Source: Paludibacteraceae bacterium
Lineage (GTDB): Bacteria; Bacteroidota; Bacteroidia; Bacteroidales; Paludibacteraceae
Length of the DNA stretch: 63,669 nt
Direction of reading: 5' to 3'
NCBI GenBank assembly: GCA_024401565.1
Contig: JAKSKU010000012.1
Span: forward strand, 1-63,669
Part shown: piece after piece, positions 36,752 to 45,228 of the stretch
How the letters are laid out: each line of letters opens with the position of its first letter
Numbering within the stretch: the stretch's first letter is position 1
Notes under the pieces: model-generated
The model's database searches: none
The model's input: the letters and a program-made list of their open reading frames with translations, nothing else
Told to the model about the DNA's origin: nothing
Translations under genes and position numbers: made by a program

Positions 36752-37246
36752 ATGAATAAGCATAAAATGAAAAGAGCAGTTGTTGCTTTTATGGCAGCTA
36801 TTCTTTGTCAGGGTGCTTTTGCAGAAGTTAAAACTCAGATTACGGTTGTGGACAATAATGCTAAGAGCACCGTTTACAATGTTGATGAGGACGGATATAT
36901 AACATTTGCAGAAAAGAGTCTTCTAATAAAGGAGAACCGTGACAAAAAAACGCCAGTTGAGCTTAAATTGGCAGATGTCTCTAAACTTCTAGTGAAAGAG
37001 ATAACAGGTGTGGACAACACATTGTCAGAATCACAATCTATTTCATTGTATCCAAATCCAGCATCTTCCGAGGTGTTTGTTTCTGGAATCGACGGAAAAC
37101 AGATGGTAGAAATATTCTCTATCAGTGGTGTCCTTGTAAAAAAGGTTAGCGTGGAGAATGGATCTGCAATTAATATTAGTGACCTTCGTCAGGGTGTTTA
37201 CATCATGAAGGTTGATGGTAAAACTGTAAAACTTTGTAAGATATGA
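36752..37246 (+). CDS. Small secreted protein with T9SS type A sorting domain
   Basis: The ATG at 36752 gives 164 residues with a signal peptide (MNKHKMKRAVVAFMAAILCQGAFA); a longer upstream frame has no such feature and would overlap the promoter. A short region of about 65 residues leads to a type A sorting domain: SLYPNPASSEVFVSG, then VEIFSISGVLVKKV and GVYIMKVDGKTVKL. It overlaps the next gene by 4 bp (ATGA), implying translational coupling. The same layout, small CTD protein then CTD-less repeat protein, occurs at 572/1014. Confidence 0.85.
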   Translation: MNKHKMKRAVVAFMAAILCQGAFAEVKTQITVVDNNAKSTVYNVDEDGYITFAEKSLLIKENRDKKTPVELKLADVSKLLVKEITGVDNTLSESQSISLYPNPASSEVFVSGIDGKQMVEIFSISGVLVKKVSVENGSAINISDLRQGVYIMKVDGKTVKLCKI

Positions 37247-38655
37247 TTAAAAGAAATTACCTTTTAGCATCTGCATTGTTTTGTTCAGCGGCTTCATTCG
37301 CAGATGTAAATTTGTCATTTTTCAGCTCTGATAATGTCAGCGTTCGTGTTGTCTCTTCAGAAGAGAAAACGATGACTTTTGGAGCTGGAAAGATCTCTTT
37401 CGATGGAGAAAACTATGAAATGTCCAAGATCGACAGTATTGTGGTCAACCCATATGTTTCTGTTACGTTTGATGGCGACAAGGTTGTCGTGTCTAATCCG
37501 TTTGACAGTGTGAACGTAGAGGTGTCTGACGCCAATGTAGTCATCAATTCGGAATATCTGTCTAGAGAGATCAAGTACAAGTTCTCTGGATCAAGTAAGA
37601 ATGGAAGCGTATTGTTCTCATCTTTGTATAAGTCGAAGTTTGAGTTGGATAACCTTGATTTGACAAGTGCGGGAGTAAATCCTCCTATTTGTATCTCAAC
37701 AAAGAAGAACACGGAAGTAAAACTTGTCGGACAGAATTCGTTGGCGAATAGCAAGGCCGATACTGTAGGAGCTACAATGCGTAGCCGCGGACAGTTTGAG
37801 ATCAAAGGAGACGGTAGCCTTAACATCACAAGTGTTGTGGGTCACGGAATCCAGAGTAGCGACTATGTGGATGTGAAGAATGGAAAAATCACTATCACTG
37901 CAGAGTCTGACGGTATCCACGTTAATGATTACTATATGCAGTCGGGTGGTGATGTTGTGATCAGCACAAAGGCAGACGGTGTTGATGTGGGTGAAGGTTA
38001 TGCACAGATCGACGGCGGAACATTCACTGTTACTTCTGATGCTAATGAGTCAAGAGGTATCCGTTGCACATTTGAGGAAGGAAAAGAAAACACAGCTGAC
38101 ATTAACATTAATGGTGGTAAGATTGATATCCGACTTGGAGGTAAAGGTTCTAGAGGTTTGAAAGCAGACGGTAATGTGACTGTTAAAGGTGGCGAGTTGC
38201 TTGTTTTGATGACTGGCTCTACATATATTTCTGGCACTAATCCCAATGCTGACACTACTGTTACTTGTGGCGTTAAGTCAGATAAGACTTTCTTGGTTGA
38301 AGATGGTCTTGTAAGTATCATCTGCGGAAGCTCAGCTAAAGGTTCTCGTTGCTTGCAGGCAGACGCTGCAGTGACGTTGAATGGAGGTGCTACAGTTGTT
38401 CATCAGAATTCAGGTGACAAGCTTGGAAAGAAGCCAAATGTCATTAAGACAAATGGTAATCTCAGATTCAAGAGCAGTGCGAATCTGTTTGTTAAGTCGG
38501 TCTCTGGCGTAAAGACATTTAATATAGACGGAAAACCATATTGGGGTGGTTCTGAAGCCGTATACGAGGAGGAAGACGTAGAGGATGACGAGCACTGTAT
38601 GTGTGATCTAAGTGTTGTGCCAAGTGAGTGGGCTTATACGGATTTAAGCAAATAA
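37243..38655 (+). CDS. Exported beta-helix protein, DUF4353 (carbohydrate-binding-like)
   Basis: The 470-residue protein has a signal peptide (MIKRNYLLASALFCSAASFA), a segment resembling the DG...SIxF start of its BspA-type counterpart, and a right-handed beta-helix-like body with short repeated turns: GHGIQSSDYVDVKNGKITIT, SDGIHVNDYYMQSGGDVVIS, ADGVDVGEGYAQIDGGTFTV, SRGLKADGNVTVKGGELLV. This pattern is typical of DUF4353, annotated as carbohydrate-binding. It ends with an acidic stretch and SEWAYTDLSK, with no T9SS sorting domain. Translational coupling to the small CTD protein suggests the two work together. The ligand is unknown. Confidence 0.75.
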   Translation: MIKRNYLLASALFCSAASFADVNLSFFSSDNVSVRVVSSEEKTMTFGAGKISFDGENYEMSKIDSIVVNPYVSVTFDGDKVVVSNPFDSVNVEVSDANVVINSEYLSREIKYKFSGSSKNGSVLFSSLYKSKFELDNLDLTSAGVNPPICISTKKNTEVKLVGQNSLANSKADTVGATMRSRGQFEIKGDGSLNITSVVGHGIQSSDYVDVKNGKITITAESDGIHVNDYYMQSGGDVVISTKADGVDVGEGYAQIDGGTFTVTSDANESRGIRCTFEEGKENTADININGGKIDIRLGGKGSRGLKADGNVTVKGGELLVLMTGSTYISGTNPNADTTVTCGVKSDKTFLVEDGLVSIICGSSAKGSRCLQADAAVTLNGGATVVHQNSGDKLGKKPNVIKTNGNLRFKSSANLFVKSVSGVKTFNIDGKPYWGGSEAVYEEEDVEDDEHCMCDLSVVPSEWAYTDLSK

Positions 38656-38682
38656 ATAAGAAATACAATTTCTATTATAATA

Positions 38683-38712
38683 AGACGGTAGAGTGATCTG
38701 CCGTCTTTTTTT
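38683..38712 (+). terminator. Terminator after the DUF4353 gene
   Basis: AGACGGTA / TGCCGTCT (one G-T pair), extended by GA/TC around GTGA, is followed by seven T. Confidence 0.92.
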
Positions 38713-38797
38713 GTTAGAGACGCATTTATAGATAGGAATAATAAAGTAATTTTCATGGTCGCGGTGATGCCAAAATAATTGGATGATTACCGAAATA

Positions 38798-38828
38798 TTG
38801 CATAATTGATGGAAACATTCTACCTTTA
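38798..38828 (+). promoter_or_regulatory. Probable promoter of the aldo/keto reductase
   Basis: TTG (38798-38800), a 20-bp spacer and TACCTTTA (38821-38828), one mismatch from TAnnTTTG. The start codon is 44 bp downstream. Confidence 0.45.
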
Positions 38829-38871
38829 AAGTGCTTTTACTTGGGTGTCAAACCCATAAAACAGATTTATT

Positions 38872-39708
38872 ATGAAAACAGAATATTTTAAAATGCGTAG
38901 TGGAGCCTTGATTCCAAACTTGGCATTCGGAACATGGCAGATCACAAATGAAGACGCTTCTCGTTGCGTCAATGAAGCTTTGGAAGTGGGCTATATTCAT
39001 ATTGACACAGCCAATGCTTATGAGAATGAAAAAGGAGTGGGAGAGGCCATTAGAGCCAGCAAAATTGACCGAGAGATTCTGTTTATCACAACAAAGGTTT
39101 CGGCCGAAATGAAGACGTATGAGGGTGCAAAAAAGAGCATTGAAGAGTCGTATAAGAATCTTGGGTTGGAATACATCGATCTTTTGCTAATTCATGCGCC
39201 AAAACCATGGGATGAGATGCATGGTGGCTCTCCAAAGAAGTATCTTGCAGAGAATTTGGAAGTGTGGAAAGCATTGTGTGAGGCAAAGGCAAAAGGATGG
39301 GTGAAACATATCGGCGTCTCCAACTTCAATATTGAGGATCTGCAGAACATATTCGACCATAGTGATGAGATTCCAGAGGTCAACCAGATTAGAGTACACG
39401 TAGGACATGTGCCTGATCAGATAATTGATTTTTGCAATAAGAACGGCATTGTCGTTGAGGCTTATTCGCCAAACGCAACAGGCCGACTTATGAAACACCC
39501 GACACTTTTAAAGATGGCCCAGTCCCATAATGTGACACCAACACAGGCGGCTATACGTTTTGACCTTCAGCTTGGCTTATTGCCATTGCCAAAGACAACT
39601 CACAAGGAATATATGATCCAGAACAGTTCTCTTGATTTTGTTTTGACAGATTCAGAGATGCAGGAGTTGCTAAACATAAAGGATGACGAGCAGAACAAGT
39701 TGCCTTAA
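38872..39708 (+). CDS. Aldo/keto reductase
   Basis: The 278-residue cytosolic NAD(P)H-dependent oxidoreductase has the family tetrad in place: D45 and Y50 in HIDTANAYENEKGVG, K75 in ITTKVS, and H108 in LLIHAPKPW. GVSNFNIEDL near 146 and the cofactor-binding segment LLPLPKTTHKEYMIQN near 240 are also present. The length is normal for a 2,5-diketo-gluconate-reductase-like AKR. The substrate is not predictable. It sits between the T9SS pair and the xylanase locus with its own promoter and terminator, so a link to sugar metabolism is only suggested by position. Confidence 0.9.
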   Translation: MKTEYFKMRSGALIPNLAFGTWQITNEDASRCVNEALEVGYIHIDTANAYENEKGVGEAIRASKIDREILFITTKVSAEMKTYEGAKKSIEESYKNLGLEYIDLLLIHAPKPWDEMHGGSPKKYLAENLEVWKALCEAKAKGWVKHIGVSNFNIEDLQNIFDHSDEIPEVNQIRVHVGHVPDQIIDFCNKNGIVVEAYSPNATGRLMKHPTLLKMAQSHNVTPTQAAIRFDLQLGLLPLPKTTHKEYMIQNSSLDFVLTDSEMQELLNIKDDEQNKLP

Positions 39709-39764
39709 ATAATCATACGATTTGGATGCTTTGTAAGGCATTGAAAAAGCCATATGGAAGATAA

Positions 39765-39793
39765 AAAGGAAGGGAAGACCTTCCTTTCTTGTT
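39765..39793 (+). terminator. Terminator of the aldo/keto reductase gene
   Basis: AAAGGAAGG / CCTTCCTTT form a perfect 9-bp stem around GAAGA; the following bases are CTTGTTT. Confidence 0.75.
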
Positions 39794-39848
39794 TGAAACA
39801 AACATCTGTTTTACATTATAGATTGTGTCATACAAGTCTTGAAAAGAA

Positions 39849-39882
39849 AAGAGTGCGATTTCCTCATCGAAAATCGCACTCT
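39849..39882 (-). terminator. Terminator of the three-GH11 xylanase gene
   Basis: On the minus strand AGAGTGCGATTT / AAATCGCACTCT are separated by a short loop and followed by TTTCTTTTC. It lies 70 bp after the stop codon. Confidence 0.88.
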
Positions 39883-39951
39883 ATCAATCTAAAACTAACT
39901 AGACTTTTGAAACAACGTGTTTGTTGATTGTTTCTATGTCAAAAACGCATT

Positions 39952-42900
39952 CTATTTCATCACATTGATTCTCTTCACTGCCTCGGCAGTAGCAGTCTTA
40001 ACCTTTACTGCGTAAGTGCCATCAGGAAGATTAGAAACATTGATAGTAGACTCAGTTGAAACTGCAACTGTACGGCCTAGCATATCGATGATGTTTACAG
40101 ACTCAAGATTCTCAGCAAATACGTTTATTACATCGCTTGCTGGATTTGGAGCGATAACAATCTTGCTAGCAATTACATTCTCAACCTCAGTTGGGTCGGA
40201 GAATGAGATGTAGTCAATATTAGTGTAATCGTTATCGAAGTTGATCTTTATAGTATGCTCACCCTTCTTTAGAGTGATCTTGCCTGTAGCCAATGCGTAA
40301 GTGTCCCAATCTTCTGCAACACCAGTGCCAGTTAGTGAACAAGCCTTCTTGCCATCAACCAAGATTGAGATCTTTGGATCTGTGCTTCCGTTTGCCATGT
40401 ATGCTGATACAGCGTACTCTGCGTCTGCAGCAACGTCAACTGTGTACTTCAACCACTCGTCAGTTGCTGTGTAACCTACAGCGTAACCATCGTTAGCAGC
40501 TACGATATCAACACCATCCTTACGGTATTCCTTACCCTCGTTAGTGTCGTCTGTGTCGTAGTAACCGAATCCGTTACCACCCTTGTCGTAGTTCTCACAC
40601 TCAAGCTTGCCAGGGATTGCGATAGCACCCTTGAATGGCTCCTCTGTCTCAGATGGTTTAGCTGGAGCAGTTGAGTAAACCTTGTCGCCCATCCAAACAT
40701 TACCATACTTCATGTCGAAGCTACCTGAACCTGAACCAACCTCGCAAAGGAACTTACAGTCGTAAAGTGCTCCTAGAGTTACATTAGAAGCCCACTTTCT
40801 CATGTGCTCTGAAATTGAGATATGACCACACTTACGAGGCGATGTTCTTACTGCGAACACCTGCTTGAATGTAGATGTACCAGAGATTGAAGGAGCGTTG
40901 TTGCGTGTACCGATATACAAATCGTAAGTACCCTCACCGTCGATTGTGTAAGAAGAAACCTTGTTGGCACCGTAGTACAATCCCTGCTGCTTAGCAGTGC
41001 TGCCGAAGAATGTGTTCTCTACGATGTAGTACTCAACCTCGTTAGGAACCTTTGTCCATCCATAGATACCGATGTAGTTGTATCCACCACCTGTACCTGT
41101 GAAATCGTAGTTGAAGTCACACTGTAGGTCTTTCTCAAGCTCGCTTGGCTTTGGACCTGTACCCCAGTATAGACCGATACGGCAAAGCAAGTCGTCTGGA
41201 TTATTCCAATTAGCCTTAAACTGGAACTTGCCCTTCTCTGCGTAATACTCCATAGACGCGTTATTACCAGAGTTAGTCCACATCTCGTAGTTGAATCCAC
41301 CAGCGATGTTGTGTGTTCCACCGTTCTGTGCCTTCTGTCCGCTTGTCATTGAACTGAATGTTCCACATGGGTTAACACCTGTAGCAGAACCACTGCCTGT
41401 CTCGCCAGAACCACCGCCTGTCTCGCCACTACCAGAACCACTACCAGCATTTGGATCCTTGATTGCATCCTTAGAGAATACTAAGTAGTCAATATTTGTG
41501 TAGTCGTTATCGAAGTTGATCTTTAGAGTGTGCTCACCCTTTGAAAGAGTGATCTTGCCTGTAGCCATTGAGTAAGTGTCCCAGTCGCCTGTACCCTTAC
41601 CAGTTAGAGAAGTTGCCTGCTTACCGTCTACTAGAAGAGAGATCTTAGGATCTGCATTACCGTTTGCCATGTAAGCACCTACATTGAATGTAGCTGCCTC
41701 CTCTACGTTGATTGTATACTTCAACCACTCGTCAGCAGCTGTGTAACCTACAGCATAACCTGTTCCAGCCTTTACGATATCAACACCATCCTTACGGTAT
41801 TCCTTACCCTCATTAGTGTTGTCAGTGTCATAGTAACCGAATCCGTTACCACCCTTGTCGTAGTTCTCACACTCAAGTGTGCCAGGGACAGCGATTGCAC
41901 CCTTGTATGGCTCCTCTTTCTCTGTTGGCTGTGATGGTGTTGAAGAACCACCGCCGCTTGTCTTGTCGCCAATCCAAACATTACCATACTTCATATCGAA
42001 GCTACCAGAACCAGAACCAACCTCACAAAGGAACTTACAATCGTAAAGAGCACCAAGAGTAACGTGCTGAGCCCACTTTCTCATATGCTCTGAGATAGAG
42101 ATATGACCACACTTACGAGGAGTTGTTCTAACTGCGAACACCTGCTTAAATGTAGATGTACCAGAGATTGAAGGAGCATTGTTACGAGTGCCAATATACA
42201 AATCGTATGAACCCTCGTCAGCGATTGTATAAGAGCTGACCTTATTTGCTCCGTAGTACAATCCCTGCTGCTTTGCTGTGCTTCCGAAGAATGTATTCTC
42301 TACGATATAGTACTCAACCTCGTTAGGAACCTTTGTCCATCCATAGATACCGATGTAGTTGTAACCACCACCTGTACCAGTGAAGTCGTAGTTGAAATCA
42401 CAGTGAAGATCACCACTTAGCTCGCTTGGCTTAGGTCCTGTTCCCCAGTACAATCCGATACGGCAAAGCAAGTCGTCTGGGTTGTTCCAATTAGCCTTGA
42501 ACTGGAACTTGCCCTTCTCTGAATAGTACTGCATTGAAGCATTGTTACCAGAGTTAGTCCACATCTCGTAGTTGAATCCACCATCGATATTGTGTGTTCC
42601 ACCATTCTGAGCTGTCTTACCACCAGACATTGAGCTGAATGTGCCACATGGGTTAACTGCAGAACCAGTTGATCCGCCAGTGTTTCCACCTGTATTACCG
42701 CCAGTATTTCCTCCGGTAGTACCGCCAGTATTTCCTCCGGTATTACCGCCAGTGTTGCCTCCGGTATTTCCACCTGTATTACCTCCAGTGTTACCACCTG
42801 TTGAACCCTGCTTAACAGTCTCGATAGTAGCGTATGTAAAGTCTACATAACCTGAACCACCACCAGCTTCTGCCAAGATCTGAGCCTCCATGATCTGTCC

Positions 42901-43560
42901 AAGTTTCAAACCAAGTTTGTTCCACTGACGGAAGTGCTCTGAAATATTGATTGTTCCGCACTGACGACGTGTCTTGCGGATAGAGAAAATCTGAGTAAAT
43001 GTCGAGTTACCCCACTTTGAGGCACCTGTACGAGTACCAGACCAAACTACATACTCATCACCGTCGACAGTGATTGTGCCATAGTTTTTACCAATGTATG
43101 AACCACCTGGATTACCACGGTCGTGCAACCAGTCGTCTACGATGTAATACTCAATCTGAGGATTGTCCATCCAACCGTAGATACCAATGTAAGAGTAAGT
43201 GCCTCCATCGTTACCACTCTTGTTGTAAGCGTAGTTAGCGACAAGATCACCACCTAGATTGTTCCATGATGGTTTGTTGAATGTTTTACCAACACGTCCT
43301 AGATAGTCACCGGCGTTGTTCCACTCGGCCTTGAAACATGCATCTTTCGGATACAATGTCAAAGCTCCACCGTTACCGTCACGCCAGATCTCATACTGAT
43401 AGCCTGTGCTGGTATTACCAGTTTTGTTCTGATTAGAAATTTTTGTTCCGCCGCTCAGCTGTGTTTTCTGAGTACACGGATCAACTGCTAAAGTAGTGTT
43501 TGTCGCAAGCATAAAATATGCTACGAATGCTCCAAACAATCGTTTAGAATAGTTTTTCAT
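39952..43560 (-). CDS. Multi-modular xylanase: GH11-GH11-CBM6-GH11-CBM6-T9SS CTD
   Basis: The 1202-residue secreted enzyme has a signal peptide (to about residue 25), then GH11 (about 30-250), a TGGN repeat linker (254-300), GH11 (302-530), CBM6 (545-690), a Gly/Ser linker, GH11 (725-955), CBM6 (965-1105) and a T9SS sorting domain (1115-1202, IAPNPASDVINVFA). GH11 enzymes cut xylan internally with retention. In the first domain the nucleophile is E137 (PQIEYYIVDDW) and the acid/base is E231 (AEAGGGSG); the others have NEVEYYIVENTF and CEVGSGSG. CBM6 commonly binds xylan or beta-glucan. Domains two and three are almost identical to each other and to the GH11 of the 1279-residue protein. Confidence 0.9.
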   Translation of the reverse strand: MKNYSKRLFGAFVAYFMLATNTTLAVDPCTQKTQLSGGTKISNQNKTGNTSTGYQYEIWRDGNGGALTLYPKDACFKAEWNNAGDYLGRVGKTFNKPSWNNLGGDLVANYAYNKSGNDGGTYSYIGIYGWMDNPQIEYYIVDDWLHDRGNPGGSYIGKNYGTITVDGDEYVVWSGTRTGASKWGNSTFTQIFSIRKTRRQCGTINISEHFRQWNKLGLKLGQIMEAQILAEAGGGSGYVDFTYATIETVKQGSTGGNTGGNTGGNTGGNTGGNTGGNTGGTTGGNTGGNTGGNTGGSTGSAVNPCGTFSSMSGGKTAQNGGTHNIDGGFNYEMWTNSGNNASMQYYSEKGKFQFKANWNNPDDLLCRIGLYWGTGPKPSELSGDLHCDFNYDFTGTGGGYNYIGIYGWTKVPNEVEYYIVENTFFGSTAKQQGLYYGANKVSSYTIADEGSYDLYIGTRNNAPSISGTSTFKQVFAVRTTPRKCGHISISEHMRKWAQHVTLGALYDCKFLCEVGSGSGSFDMKYGNVWIGDKTSGGGSSTPSQPTEKEEPYKGAIAVPGTLECENYDKGGNGFGYYDTDNTNEGKEYRKDGVDIVKAGTGYAVGYTAADEWLKYTINVEEAATFNVGAYMANGNADPKISLLVDGKQATSLTGKGTGDWDTYSMATGKITLSKGEHTLKINFDNDYTNIDYLVFSKDAIKDPNAGSGSGSGETGGGSGETGSGSATGVNPCGTFSSMTSGQKAQNGGTHNIAGGFNYEMWTNSGNNASMEYYAEKGKFQFKANWNNPDDLLCRIGLYWGTGPKPSELEKDLQCDFNYDFTGTGGGYNYIGIYGWTKVPNEVEYYIVENTFFGSTAKQQGLYYGANKVSSYTIDGEGTYDLYIGTRNNAPSISGTSTFKQVFAVRTSPRKCGHISISEHMRKWASNVTLGALYDCKFLCEVGSGSGSFDMKYGNVWMGDKVYSTAPAKPSETEEPFKGAIAIPGKLECENYDKGGNGFGYYDTDDTNEGKEYRKDGVDIVAANDGYAVGYTATDEWLKYTVDVAADAEYAVSAYMANGSTDPKISILVDGKKACSLTGTGVAEDWDTYALATGKITLKKGEHTIKINFDNDYTNIDYISFSDPTEVENVIASKIVIAPNPASDVINVFAENLESVNIIDMLGRTVAVSTESTINVSNLPDGTYAVKVKTATAEAVKRINVMK
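42680..42805. repeat. 12-bp tandem repeat encoding the TGGN linker
   Basis: Ten or so copies of a 12-bp unit (like GGTAATACCGGT on the coding strand) encode Thr-Gly-Gly-Asn. Third-position variation shows that the array is not freshly expanded. Copy-number change here would alter only linker length. Confidence 0.85.
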
Positions 43561-43601
43561 TGTGTTTTTATTTAGAGTTTAGAGGTTAGTCCGCTGACCA
43601 A

Positions 43602-43609
43602 CAAATTTA
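43602..43609 (-). promoter_or_regulatory. -7 box of the three-GH11 gene
   Basis: TAAATTTG on the minus strand matches TAnnTTTG 42 bp before the start. The nearest TTTG gives a short 14-bp spacer. A TTAGAGTTTAGAGGTTAG repeat fragment lies between box and start. Confidence 0.4.
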
Positions 43610-43665
43610 GAGTTGTATCACACCAAACAGATAAAAATACTGTTTGTTATTAGAGTTTTTATATG

Positions 43666-45144
43666 TTATTTTACTATGTTTACTTTCTTGTTGAGCATTC
43701 CGTTGGAAGTGACTGCAGAAACAATGTAAACACCAGTATTTGCATTTTCGATATTTAAGACGTTGCCGTTTTCGGACAGAATAGTCATTCCTGTTGTGGA
43801 AATAAGCCTAACCTGTTTTACGTCGTCTGAAGATACCACTTTAATAGTTTTGTCGTCATAAATCACATCATAATTAGAAGCAATCTCATTAGAAATAGAT
43901 GATAGATTCCAAGATGTGAATTTCAAATAGTCGATGTTTGTATAGTTATTGTTAAATAACAATCTCATTGTATGAGGCCCCTCTGTCAGACTGACTTTAC
44001 CTGCAGCCAAAGAGTATGTGTCCCAGTCATTTTTGACGCTTTTACCTGTCAATAAGCAAGTGTCTTTGCCGTCGAATATCAAACTGATTTTAGGAGCGGC
44101 GTTTCCATTTGCCATCATAGCTTCGACTTTATAATCGTCAGTTTCATCCACGTTGATGGTGTATTCCAACCACTCATTTGTTTTTGAGTAACCGACTGCA
44201 TAACCATCAGGCGTTTCAACAATGTCTACGCCATCATTACGATAAACTTCACCTTCATTTTTTCGGTCAGTGTCGTAATACGCAACGTTAAATCCACCTT
44301 TGTCGTAGTCTTCTGCTTCAACTATACCTGGAATTGCAATGGTATCTTTGAAAGGAGCTCGTTCTTCCTTTTCAAATGGGCCATTCTCGTCGCCAATCCA
44401 CATAGTCGCATAATGAAAATCCACTGACCCTATGTCACCTCCGGTCTCAACAACGATTTTGCAATCATAAAGAGGACCAGTCTTAACACCCAATTTTTCC
44501 CATGCCTTAAAATGTTCAGATACGGAAATGTGACCACACTGACGTTTTGTTTGGCGAATAGAAAAAATCTGAACAAACTGTTTCTTGTCATCAAAGATCG
44601 AAGGGTTGTTCAACATAGTTCCCTTATAGAAATTGTAAATGGCACCATCAATCTCTGCCGATCCAATCTTTTCTGTGTTCCATGGAGCATCAATACTGTT
44701 GTATGTATCTTCACTGATATAGAACTCCACCAATGGATCTTTCGACCAACCGTATACTCCAATGAATGAATAATTGTAAGCTTTTCCTGTTTTTGTAAAC
44801 GAAAATTCAGCATGGATATCGCCATCCAAATCTTTGTAAGAAGGGGTATTCTCAATTTCCTTTCCCCAGAAAAGCCCACATCTTGCTACATAATCGTTAC
44901 TATTATTCCATTCGGCTTTGAACGCACAATCCGCATCTCCACCATAAACTGTCATTTTGCCACCTTTGCCATTTTTCCACAACTCATAGTTGAACCCGTT
45001 GTCAAGGTCTTGACGGTCGTCAGTCGTGATTAATTTACCTCCACTCCAAACGGTTCCCATCTCACATGGATCAACCGCAAATGCAGAAGATACATTTGAA
45101 AGACCTATAATCAATATTGTTGCGAGTGATGGAATGTGTTTCAT
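43666..45144 (-). CDS. Xylanase GH11-CBM6-T9SS CTD
   Basis: The 492-residue secreted endo-xylanase has a signal peptide (to about 23, SSAFA), one GH11 domain (about 27-255), one CBM6 (about 265-405) and a sorting domain. The GH11 nucleophile lies in PLVEFYISEDTY, the acid/base in VETGGDIGS, and the thumb region in FVQIFSIRQTKRQCGHISVSEH. It is clearly more diverged than the cluster of near-identical GH11 domains in its neighbours and resembles the first GH11 of the 1202-residue enzyme. The CTD is short and lacks a clear PNP motif (VRLISTTGMTILSE...TGVYIVSAV). It lies between the other two xylanase genes, all read in the same direction. Confidence 0.9.
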   Translation of the reverse strand: MKHIPSLATILIIGLSNVSSAFAVDPCEMGTVWSGGKLITTDDRQDLDNGFNYELWKNGKGGKMTVYGGDADCAFKAEWNNSNDYVARCGLFWGKEIENTPSYKDLDGDIHAEFSFTKTGKAYNYSFIGVYGWSKDPLVEFYISEDTYNSIDAPWNTEKIGSAEIDGAIYNFYKGTMLNNPSIFDDKKQFVQIFSIRQTKRQCGHISVSEHFKAWEKLGVKTGPLYDCKIVVETGGDIGSVDFHYATMWIGDENGPFEKEERAPFKDTIAIPGIVEAEDYDKGGFNVAYYDTDRKNEGEVYRNDGVDIVETPDGYAVGYSKTNEWLEYTINVDETDDYKVEAMMANGNAAPKISLIFDGKDTCLLTGKSVKNDWDTYSLAAGKVSLTEGPHTMRLLFNNNYTNIDYLKFTSWNLSSISNEIASNYDVIYDDKTIKVVSSDDVKQVRLISTTGMTILSENGNVLNIENANTGVYIVSAVTSNGMLNKKVNIVK

Positions 45145-45170
45145 GACAATATGTTGTTAGATTCAGATTC

Positions 45171-45210
45171 CAAATATAAAAGTTATGACGGAATTTTCAT
45201 CCGTCATAAC
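45171..45210 (-). promoter_or_regulatory. Terminator fused to the promoter of the next gene
   Basis: On the minus strand the stem GTTATGACGGA / TCCGTCATAAC (45182-45210) ends the 1279-residue gene. Its T-tract (TTTTATATTTG) runs directly into TATATTTG (45171-45178), an exact -7 box for the GH11-CBM6 gene, whose start is 27 bp further. Confidence 0.65.
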
Positions 45211-45228
45211 TTATTTTTTTTGATTTTT

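Noticed and set aside
42641-42850. PVFPPVLPPV-type proline-rich frame
   Set aside because: It is the antisense reading of the TGGN linker repeat in the xylanase gene.
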